Below, piece by piece: positions 57,990 to 64,000 of a stretch of DNA of 64,000 nucleotides (position 1 is the stretch's first letter; every line of letters starts with the position of its first letter). The translations under genes were made by a program, and so were the position numbers. Source of the stretch: Kytococcus schroeteri. GTDB taxonomy: Bacteria > Actinomycetota > Actinomycetes > Actinomycetales > Dermatophilaceae. The notes below the pieces were generated by a model that saw only the letters and a list, made by a program, of their open reading frames with translations, was not told where the DNA came from and ran no database searches. The stretch lies in assembly GCF_002847825.1 (NCBI RefSeq), contig NZ_PKIZ01000004.1:7506-71505 (forward strand). Reading direction: 5' to 3'.

Positions 57990-59222
57990 TCAGTCGCGGG
58001 CCTCGGCCAGCAGCTTCTGGATGCGGCCCACGCCCTCCTCCAGGTCCTCGTCGCCCAGGGCGTAGGAGAGGCGCAGGTAGCCCGAGGGGCCGAAGGCCTC
58101 ACCGGGCACCACGGCCACCTCGGCCTCCTCGAGGATGAGCGCGGCCAGCTCCAGGGAGGTCTGCGGGCGCTTCCCGCGGATCTCCTTGCCGAGCACGCCC
58201 TTGACCGAGGGGTAGGCGTAGAACGCGCCCTCCGGCATCGGGCACTCCACGCCCTCGATCTCGTTGAGCATCCTCACGATGGTCCGGCGGCGGCGGTCGA
58301 ACGCCTCGTGCATGCGCTCCACGTCCTCCATGCCACCGTTCAGGGCCGCGACGGCGGCGCGCTGCGAGACGTTGGCCACGTTGGAGGTGGCGTGCGACTG
58401 CAGGTTGGTGGCGGCCTTGATGACGTCCACGGGGCCGGCCATCCAGCCCACGCGCCAGCCGGTCATGGCGTACGTCTTGGCCACGCCGTTGAGCACCACG
58501 CAGGTGTCGGCCAGCTCCGGGACCACCACCGGCATCGAGTGGAACTCCGCGTCGCCGTACACGAGGTACTCGTAGATCTCGTCGGTGACCACCCAGATGC
58601 CGTGCTCCACCGCCCAGCGGCCGATGGCCTCGACCTCGTCGCGGGAGTAGACCGCGCCGGTGGGGTTGGAGGGGGAGACGAAGAGCAGCACCTTGGTGCG
58701 CTCGGTGCGGGCGGCCTCGAGCTGCTCGACGGTGACCTTGTACTCCTGGGTCTCGTCGGCGAAGACCTCCACGGACGTGCCGCCGGCCAGGGCGATGGCC
58801 TCGGGGTAGGTGGTCCAGTAGGGGGCGGGCAGGAGCACCTCGTCGCCCGGGTCGAGCAGGGCGGCGAAGGTGTTGTACACGGCCTGCTTGCCACCGTTGG
58901 TCACGAGCACCTGCTGGGGGGTCAGCTCCAGGCCCGTGTGGCGGGCGGTGGCCTCCACGATGGCCTGCTTGAGCTCGGGCAGGCCGCCGGCGGCGGTGTA
59001 CCGGTGGTTGGCCGGGTCGTGGCAGGCGGCCGCGGCGGCCTCCACCACGTGGGCGGGGGTCGGGAAGTCCGGCTCGCCGGCGCCGAAGCCGATGACCGGT
59101 CGGCCCTGGGCCTTGAGCTCCTTGGCCTTCGCGGTGACGGCCAGGGTCGCGGACTCGGCGATCGCGGCCAGGCGGCGGGACACTCGGGCGGGCTGCTGGG
59201 CGGGGGACTGGTCGCTTGTCAT
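57990..59222 (-). CDS. aspC: Aspartate aminotransferase (class I PLP)
   Basis: A 410-residue class I aminotransferase that interconverts aspartate and oxaloacetate, or a close substrate. [70 protein letters not shown] and [16 protein letters not shown] (cofactor Lys) are all present, as in the AspB/AspC-Ibeta subgroup. I chose ATG 59222 because CAGAAT ends seven bases upstream; ATG 59231 lies inside that hexamer. A tRNA-Trp lies divergently upstream. Confidence 0.92.
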   Translation of the reverse strand: MTSDQSPAQQPARVSRRLAAIAESATLAVTAKAKELKAQGRPVIGFGAGEPDFPTPAHVVEAAAAACHDPANHRYTAAGGLPELKQAIVEATARHTGLELTPQQVLVTNGGKQAVYNTFAALLDPGDEVLLPAPYWTTYPEAIALAGGTSVEVFADETQEYKVTVEQLEAARTERTKVLLFVSPSNPTGAVYSRDEVEAIGRWAVEHGIWVVTDEIYEYLVYGDAEFHSMPVVVPELADTCVVLNGVAKTYAMTGWRVGWMAGPVDVIKAATNLQSHATSNVANVSQRAAVAALNGGMEDVERMHEAFDRRRRTIVRMLNEIEGVECPMPEGAFYAYPSVKGVLGKEIRGKRPQTSLELAALILEEAEVAVVPGEAFGPSGYLRLSYALGDEDLEEGVGRIQKLLAEARD

Positions 59223-59320
59223 GCCCGCCATTCTGGCAGCCGGCCCCGCACGGCCGGGGCCCCGTGGGGGTGCCGGCCGGGGCGCGGAACCACCGCCGAG
59301 GGGGCGGCAGGGGCCTCGGG

Positions 59321-59350
59321 TGGAAATCAGGTGCCGCCCTGCAGTAGAGT
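59321..59350 (+). promoter_or_regulatory. Promoter of tRNA-Trp/secE
   Basis: TGGAAA (59321-59326) and TAGAGT (59345-59350) have an 18-bp spacer, 56 bases before tRNA-Trp. The -10 is good and the -35 only fair. Confidence 0.5.
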
Positions 59351-59406
59351 GCCCGGTCGGTGCACCACCGTGCGCCGACCACGGCGGTCGACCCACCGGC
59401 CGCCGA

Positions 59407-59479
59407 AGGGCATTAGCTCAATTGGTAGAGCACCGGTCTCCAAAACCGGGGGTTGGGGGTTCGAGTCCCTCATGCCCTG
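59407..59479 (+). tRNA. tRNA-Trp (CCA anticodon)
   Basis: A 73-nt cloverleaf: AGGGCAT/ATGCCCT acceptor, anticodon loop CTCCAAA in a CCGGT/ACCGG stem, GGTTCGAGTCC T-arm, discriminator G. It sits just upstream of secE as in most actinobacteria. Confidence 0.97.
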
Positions 59480-59520
59480 CGCAGTCCGTCCCCGCGGAAC
59501 CAGCACGTGAAGGAGTGAGC

Positions 59521-59814
59521 GTGACCGAGCCCAGCGCGGCAGCAGCCGAGCGCAGCACGGCCCCGGCCGACCACTCCGAGGTCCCCCTGCGTGAGCGGAA
59601 GGCCCAGGGGAGCAACCCGGTCTCCCGCTTCTTCAACTCCATCGTGCTGTTCCTGCAGCAGATCGCGGACGAGTTGAGCAAGGTCGTGCGTCCCACGCGC
59701 GAGGAGCTCGTCAGCTACACGCTGGTGGTGCTCGTCTTCGTGGGGGCGATGATGGCCTTCGTCTTCGGACTCGACCAGCTGTTCTCGCGCCTGATCGACC
59801 TCGTCTTCGGCTGA
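59521..59814 (+). CDS. secE: Preprotein translocase subunit SecE
   Basis: A 97-residue single-span membrane subunit of the SecYEG channel. A 30-residue Ala/Glu-rich N-terminus precedes the amphipathic helix [24 protein letters not shown] and the membrane segment [23 protein letters not shown] lies five bases before GTG 59521. nusG follows after 104 bp. Confidence 0.95.
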   Translation: MTEPSAAAAERSTAPADHSEVPLRERKAQGSNPVSRFFNSIVLFLQQIADELSKVVRPTREELVSYTLVVLVFVGAMMAFVFGLDQLFSRLIDLVFG

Positions 59815-59918
59815 GGCCCGGCGCAGGACCCCCGGGGTCGATGCCGACGGGCCCCGCGCCCGTGGCCGACGAGGCCCGCCCCAGCACCGGCAACCAGCAC
59901 ACGTGGAGGAACCAGAGC

Positions 59919-60722
59919 ATGTCCGAGGAGACGCCCGACCAGGCGACCGAGCTCGAGGCCGACCAGGCCGTCGAGGAGTCCGCTGTGGCCGACGAGGTCG
60001 AGGCCCCGGAGGCCGACGCCACCGTCGAGGGTGAGCAGGCCGAGGCCGCGGACGACGCCGCCGAGGTGTCCGAGGAGGACGCCGCCCCCACCGCCGAGGA
60101 CCAGGCCGAGGAGTTCCGCGCCATGCTGCGCGACCAGTTCGGTGACTGGTACGTGCTCCACACCTACGCCGGCTACGAGAAGCGCGTGAAGGCCAACCTG
60201 GAGCAGCGTGCGGTCTCCATGAACATGGAGGACTACATCTTCCAGGCCGAGGTGCCCATGGAGACGGTCACCGAGATCAAGAACAACCAGAAGAAGACGG
60301 TCGAGCGCGTGCGCATGCCCGGCTACTGCCTGGTGCGCATGGACCTCACCAACGCCTCCTGGGGCACCGTCCGCAACACCCCGGGCGTCACCGGCTTCGT
60401 GGGCAACGCCACCGACCCGGTGCCGCTGAGCCTGGACGAGGTCTTCGACATGATGGCCCCCGACTTCGAGTCCCAGGCCGAGGCGGCCGCCGGCTCGCAG
60501 GAGGGCGCCACCACGGTCGAGCCGCAGGCAGGCACCCCGCAGATGCCGCTCGTCGACTTCGAGGTCGGCGAGGCCGTCACCGTCATGGAGGGTCCGTTCG
60601 AGACCCTTCCTGCCACGATCTCCGAGATCAACGTCGAAGCCCGCAAGGTGCAGGTGCTGGTCTCGATCTTCGGCCGGGAGACCCCGGTCGAGCTCGCGTT
60701 CAACCAGGTCTCCAAGATCTGA
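59919..60722 (+). CDS. nusG: Transcription elongation/termination factor NusG
   Basis: A 267-residue NusG with a long acidic N-terminal extension (about residues 1-78) usual in actinobacteria. The NGN domain, [22 protein letters not shown], contacts RNA polymerase, and the C-terminal KOW domain contains [25 protein letters not shown] 59919 is preceded by GGAGGA eight bases upstream. It reads on toward rplK through a 122-bp gap with three tandem hairpins. Confidence 0.96.
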   Translation: MSEETPDQATELEADQAVEESAVADEVEAPEADATVEGEQAEAADDAAEVSEEDAAPTAEDQAEEFRAMLRDQFGDWYVLHTYAGYEKRVKANLEQRAVSMNMEDYIFQAEVPMETVTEIKNNQKKTVERVRMPGYCLVRMDLTNASWGTVRNTPGVTGFVGNATDPVPLSLDEVFDMMAPDFESQAEAAAGSQEGATTVEPQAGTPQMPLVDFEVGEAVTVMEGPFETLPATISEINVEARKVQVLVSIFGRETPVELAFNQVSKI

Positions 60723-60728
60723 TGCGCG

Positions 60729-60790
60729 GCGGGGCCGCGGCCCCGCACCCGGACCCCTCGGGGTCCTGACCTGCCACCGCCCGGCGGTGG
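60729..60790 (+). promoter_or_regulatory. Three tandem perfect hairpins upstream of rplK
   Basis: Back-to-back inverted repeats with tiny loops: 60729-60746 (8-bp arms), 60751-60766 (7 bp) and 60774-60790 (7 bp), in the nusG-rplK gap. They could end the secE-nusG transcript or form a leader for feedback by ribosomal protein L1, which in other bacteria acts at the rplK-rplA leader. There is no T-run. Confidence 0.45.
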
Positions 60791-60844
60791 CGATGCAACC
60801 GGGTCATCGCCCACGGCGTCGGCCCACGACCAAGGAGCAACAAC

Positions 60845-61276
60845 ATGGCCCCCAAGAAGAAGGTCGCCAGCTTCATCAAGCTGCAGATCGAGGCCGGCGC
60901 CGCCACCCCGGCGCCCCCGGTCGGTCCCGCGCTCGGTGCCGCCGGTGTCAACATCATGGACTTCGTCAAGGCGTACAACGCCGCCACGGAGTCGCAGCGC
61001 GGCAACATCATCCCGGTGGAGATCACGGTCTACGAGGACCGCTCCTTCACCTTCATCACCAAGACCCCGCCGGCCGCCCAGCTCATCAAGAAGGCTGCCG
61101 GCGTGCCCAAGGGTTCCGGCGAGCCGCACGTGAACAAGGTCGGCAAGATCACGGACGCCCAGGTGGCCGAGATCGCCGAGACCAAGATGAAGGACCTCAA
61201 CGCCAACGACCTCGACATGGCCAAGCGCATCATCGCCGGCACCGCCCGTTCCATGGGCATCACCGTCGAGGGCTGA
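60845..61276 (+). CDS. rplK: 50S ribosomal protein L11
   Basis: A 143-residue L11: [28 protein letters not shown] in the N-domain and the RNA-binding C-domain with [33 protein letters not shown] precedes ATG 60845. The protein binds the 23S GTPase centre. Confidence 0.98.
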
Positions 61277-61284
61277 GGCCCCCT

Positions 61285-61310
61285 GCGGTGACGGCACCCG
61301 CCGTCACCGC
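61285..61310 (+). promoter_or_regulatory. Hairpin between rplK and rplA
   Basis: Perfect 11-bp arms (61285-61295 and 61300-61310) with a 4-base loop lie just after the rplK stop. It may be an attenuator, processing site or partial terminator. Confidence 0.5.
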
Positions 61311-61378
61311 GCCCCAGTGGTAGGGCCGGCGCTGGCCCGCACGACCACGACTCCCACCCCTTTCCCGAGGAGAGAACC

Positions 61379-62074
61379 ATGAAGCGCAGCAAGAACTACC
61401 GCGCCGCAGCGGAGAAGATCGAGGCCGGCAAGGCCTACACCCCCCGTGAGGCCATCGCCCTGGCCCAGGAGATCGCCACCACCAAGTGGGACTCCACCGT
61501 CGACGTCTCCCTGCGTCTGGGCATCGACCCGCGCAAGGCCGACCAGATGGTCCGCGGCACCGTGAACCTGCCGAACGGCACCGGTAAGACCGCCCGCGTG
61601 GTCGTGCTGGCCAACGGTGACAAGGCCGAGGCCGCTCGCGAGGCGGGTGCCGACCACGTCGGCTCCGACGAGCTCGTCGAGAAGATCGCCGGCGGCTGGC
61701 TCGACTTCGACGCCGTCGTCGCCACCCCGGACCTCATGGGCAAGGTCGGCCGTCTGGGCAAGGTGCTGGGTCCGCGTGGCCTCATGCCGAACCCGAAGAC
61801 CGGCACCGTGACCATGGACGTGGCCAAGGCCGTCACCGACATCAAGGGCGGCAAGATCGAGTTCCGCAACGACAAGCACGCCAACGTGCAGTTCATCATC
61901 GGCAAGGCGTCGTTCTCGACCGACCAGCTGGTGGAGAACTTCAACGCCGCGATGGACGAGGTCATGCGCCTGAAGCCGAACGCCGCCAAGGGTCGCTACA
62001 TCACCCGTTCGGTGCTCTCCACCACGATGGGTCCCGGCATCCCGCTGGACCTGGGTGCCAAGGCCGACGCCTGA
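61379..62074 (+). CDS. rplA: 50S ribosomal protein L1
   Basis: A 231-residue L1: [23 protein letters not shown] opening, [29 protein letters not shown], and [21 protein letters not shown], which is the family signature. GAGGAGAGAACC precedes ATG 61379. L1 also often represses its own operon. A strong terminator follows. Confidence 0.98.
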   Translation: MKRSKNYRAAAEKIEAGKAYTPREAIALAQEIATTKWDSTVDVSLRLGIDPRKADQMVRGTVNLPNGTGKTARVVVLANGDKAEAAREAGADHVGSDELVEKIAGGWLDFDAVVATPDLMGKVGRLGKVLGPRGLMPNPKTGTVTMDVAKAVTDIKGGKIEFRNDKHANVQFIIGKASFSTDQLVENFNAAMDEVMRLKPNAAKGRYITRSVLSTTMGPGIPLDLGAKADA

Positions 62075-62112
62075 GCCACCCCGTGACGGTCTCGCCGCGG
62101 CCGTGAGCACCG

Positions 62113-62146
62113 CGAAGGGCCCCTCCCGCTCGGGAGGGGCCCTTCG
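62113..62146. terminator. Terminator after rplA
   Basis: Perfect 16-bp arms (62113-62128 and 62131-62146) with a 2-base loop lie 38 bases after rplA, also facing the end of the convergent membrane-protein gene. Confidence 0.85.
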
Positions 62147-62186
62147 GCGTCGTCGGTCCCGGGGTGTCCGGTGGTGGCGGGCCGTG

Positions 62187-62597
62187 TCAGGCGCCCTGTC
62201 CGTCCGGGGTGTCGGCCTCGTGCTGGGGCTCCTCCTCGGAACGCCCCGTCATGAACCCGAACAGCAAGGCGACGACGATCCCCGTCACCAGCGCCATGCC
62301 GGGGTCGAGGACGTTGAGCCAGGTGAGGCCGAGCGTCGCGGCGGTCGCGGCGCCGAGCTGCTGCACCTTGCGCTCGTTCCAGCGGGTGTCCCACGGGGCG
62401 AGCGGCGTGCCGGCGGTGCTGCGGGCGCCCTTCAGCGGCGCGAACCACGCGGCCACCATGAGCGCCAGGCTGCTGAGCGCGCTCACGAGCAGTGCGGGCA
62501 GGGCCGACTCGACGGTCAGGGCGTCGACACGGTGGACGGCCAGGCCGAGGGTGAGCACGGTGCCGAGGGTCAGGGTCCAGAGGAGCGGGGTTCGCAT
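62187..62597 (-). CDS. Small membrane protein of unknown function
   Basis: A 136-residue protein with about four hydrophobic segments (near residues 4-24, 28-50, 78-96 and 99-117) and a hydrophilic acidic tail rich in Glu and Gln (SEEEPQHEAD). I do not recognise the family. ATG 62597 lies six bases after an AAGACT hexamer (plus strand AGTCTT), leaderless style, which supports expression. It separates rplK-rplA from rplJ-rplL and is transcribed against them. Confidence 0.65.
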   Translation of the reverse strand: MRTPLLWTLTLGTVLTLGLAVHRVDALTVESALPALLVSALSSLALMVAAWFAPLKGARSTAGTPLAPWDTRWNERKVQQLGAATAATLGLTWLNVLDPGMALVTGIVVALLFGFMTGRSEEEPQHEADTPDGQGA

Positions 62598-62678
62598 GGC
62601 CCCAGTCTTGAGCGGGGGCGGGCTCGTGGGGCATGACATCCGTCATGGGACGGGGTGAGCGGCCTCACCGTTGCCGAG

Positions 62679-62708
62679 TTGGTGCGCGGCGTGGGCCTCC
62701 GCTACTCT
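62679..62708 (+). promoter_or_regulatory. Promoter of rplJ-rplL
   Basis: TTGGTG (62679-62684) and TACTCT (62703-62708) with an 18-bp spacer place the start of transcription near 62715, at the beginning of the L10 leader. Confidence 0.6.
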
Positions 62709-62715
62709 TGCCTGA

Positions 62716-62897
62716 CCAATGACCGCCGGTCGTTGGTGCCCGCACGCCGGAGACGGAGTGGGAGCACCACCGAAGGTTCCGCTCGACGGACGGCCCGCGT
62801 AGGTGTGAGACGAGTTCCCGGACCGCTGCGTCCGCCCGTGAGGGTGTCGACGCGGGGTGTCGAGGAGTTTGCCCCGTGCCTGCGCACGGGGTTTTTT
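62716..62897 (+). ncRNA. L10 leader with terminator
   Basis: A 182-nt structured leader before rplJ. It opens with a 9-bp hairpin (62716-62724 with 62728-62736), has a central region rich in purines (GGTGTGAGACGAG) where L10(L12) would bind, and ends with an intrinsic terminator: 8-bp arms 62872-62879/62884-62891 plus six T (62892-62897). This fits autogenous attenuation of rplJ-rplL by the L10-L7/L12 complex. Confidence 0.75.
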
Positions 62898-62937
62898 CGT
62901 TCGTGGGGCCCGGCACCACCACTGTAAGGAGGCCCAC

Positions 62938-63561
62938 ATGGCGAATCCCGAGAAGGATGCCGTCATCGCCGAGATCGCGGCTCAGCTTCGCGACTCGAAC
63001 GCGGCCGTGCTGACCGAGTACCGCGGCCTGACCGTCGCGCAGATGGCGGAGCTCCGCTCCAAGCTGCGCGGCAACGCGACGTACTCCGTGGTGAAGAACA
63101 CGCTGACCGCCCGTGCGGCGGCCGAGGTGGGCGTCGACGCGTTCGACGGTCACCTGTCCGGCCCCACCGCCATCGCCTTCGTCACCGGTGACCCGGTCGA
63201 GGTGGCCAAGGGCCTGCGTGACTTCGCCAAGGAGAACGAGGCCCTGGTCCTCAAGGCTGGTCTCGTCGACGGCCAGGCGTTCAGCGCCGCCGACATCGAG
63301 AAGCTCGCCAGCCTGGAGAGCCGCGAGACGCTGCTGGCCAAGCTGGCCGGTGCGATGAAGGCTCCGATGGCCAACACCGCCGCTCTGCTCAACGGCGCCC
63401 CGGCCCAGATGGCACGTCTGGCCGAGGCCCTGCGTCAGAAGGTCGAGACCGAGGGCCCGGTGTCCGGCGCCCCGGCCGCTGCGGACGCGCCCGCCGAGGA
63501 CGCTGCCGCGGACTCCGAGGAGTCCACCACCGACGTCGCCGAGGGTGGCGACGACAACTGA
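62938..63561 (+). CDS. rplJ: 50S ribosomal protein L10
   Basis: A 207-residue L10. [24 protein letters not shown] and [13 protein letters not shown] form the rRNA-binding domain, and the C-terminal helix region ([12 protein letters not shown] to LRQKVETEG) anchors L7/L12. An extra acidic tail of about 35 residues ([20 protein letters not shown]) extends it, as in many actinobacteria. AAGGAGG precedes ATG 62938. Confidence 0.97.
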   Translation: MANPEKDAVIAEIAAQLRDSNAAVLTEYRGLTVAQMAELRSKLRGNATYSVVKNTLTARAAAEVGVDAFDGHLSGPTAIAFVTGDPVEVAKGLRDFAKENEALVLKAGLVDGQAFSAADIEKLASLESRETLLAKLAGAMKAPMANTAALLNGAPAQMARLAEALRQKVETEGPVSGAPAAADAPAEDAAADSEESTTDVAEGGDDN

Positions 63562-63650
63562 TCGCCCGGGCTCCCGCCCAGCGACCAGCCACCACAACTC
63601 GCCCGGCCCGCCGGGCACGCCACTCACGGCAGTAACGAAAGGAAGCCACC

Positions 63651-64000
63651 ATGGCCAAGCTCAGCAACGACGAGCTCATCGAGCAGTTCAAGGAGATGAC
63701 GCTGATCGAGCTCTCCGAGTTCGTGAAGCAGTTCGAGGAGGTCTTCGAGGTCACCGCCGCCGCCCCCGTCGCGGTTGCCGGTGCGGCCCCGGCCGCTGGC
63801 GGCGACGCCGGCGCCGCCGCCGAGGAGAAGACCGAGTTCGACGTCATCCTGGCTGCCGCCGGTGACAAGAAGATCGGCGTCATCAAGGAGGTGCGCGGTC
63901 TGACCTCCCTGGGTCTGAAGGAGGCCAAGGACCTCGTGGACGGCGCCCCCAAGCCCGTCCTGGAGGGTGTCTCCAAGGAGGAGGCCGACAAGGCCAAGGA
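63651..64000 (+). CDS. rplL: 50S ribosomal protein L7/L12, 5' part
   Basis: The first 116 residues of L7/L12; the gene runs off the window. The N-terminal dimerisation part is [21 protein letters not shown], an Ala/Gly hinge (about 38-57) follows, and the factor-binding domain has [23 protein letters not shown] and [29 protein letters not shown] precedes ATG 63651, 89 bp after rplJ. Confidence 0.97.
   Translation, partial: MAKLSNDELIEQFKEMTLIELSEFVKQFEEVFEVTAAAPVAVAGAAPAAGGDAGAAAEEKTEFDVILAAAGDKKIGVIKEVRGLTSLGLKEAKDLVDGAPKPVLEGVSKEEADKAK

Overview
This window is chromosomal DNA from a very GC-rich Gram-positive actinobacterium. The gene content points to the Micrococcales (Intrasporangiaceae, Kytococcaceae or Dermacoccaceae type), but the species cannot be fixed from the sequence alone. 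The evidence is an XPB-type repair helicase with its partner protein, the rpmG-hadA-hadB-murB and tRNA-Trp-secE-nusG-rplK-rplA-rplJ-rplL gene orders, a NusG with a long acidic N-terminus, a menaquinone locus, and DUF222/HNH and DUF5709 proteins. No insertion sequence, prophage or CRISPR array was seen. One aminoglycoside-phosphotransferase-like gene is clearly broken.

Layout. 1-9 kb: end of a GT87 mannosyltransferase, XPB helicase (-), HMG-CoA lyase, an amino-acid permease (-), a secreted M15 peptidase with SH3 repeats, and an M13 metallopeptidase. 9-13 kb: zinc-free ribosomal protein L32 (54 aa), the helicase-associated protein, an isoaspartyl peptidase and a decayed phosphotransferase. 13-18.6 kb (-): a tightly coupled five-gene cassette of a DUF1611 P-loop protein, an ABC exporter with a ruined ATP-binding site, a small Asp-rich membrane protein, a histidine kinase and a response regulator. 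18.8-27.4 kb: acyl-CoA synthetase, DUF222/HNH protein, and the menaquinone group menD, menF (-), menG and a polyprenyl diphosphate synthase. 27.5-33 kb: PhoX phosphatase (-), RarD and an MFS exporter (-), HtpX. 33-41.7 kb: aminopeptidase N, then the methionine operon metB-metH-metF (-) behind a SAM-I riboswitch. 41.9-45.7 kb: YajQ, tRNA-Tyr, a DUF1275 protein, ornithine aminotransferase and a TauE/SafE permease. 45.7-52.4 kb: a fatty-acid locus resembling mycobacterial fadE5-fadA2-fabG4-htdX, with a TetR regulator. 52.5-64 kb: tRNA-Thr, tRNA-Met, rpmG, hadA, hadB, murB, a metallophosphoesterase (-), adenosine deaminase (-), a DUF5709 protein (-), an aspartate-type aminotransferase (-), tRNA-Trp, secE, nusG, rplK, rplA, a small membrane protein (-), and the L10 leader with rplJ and the start of rplL.

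How genes work together. Two secreted phosphatases 28 kb apart (27487-29571 and 55159-56253) both follow PHO-box-like arrays of 11-nt direct repeats, and both end in the same 11-residue motif, GPIVDTGVASG, which suggests a small phosphate-starvation set with a shared C-terminal tag. Many genes lack a Shine-Dalgarno site. Instead they have a TANNNT-like -10 hexamer six to eight nucleotides before the start codon, which implies leaderless mRNAs. Several divergent or leader regions carry clear regulatory architecture: GCACGGG repeats before HMG-CoA lyase, a TetR palindrome at the fatty-acid locus, a SAM-I riboswitch with a Shine-Dalgarno-sequestering hairpin, tandem hairpins before rplK, and an L10 leader ending in a terminator.
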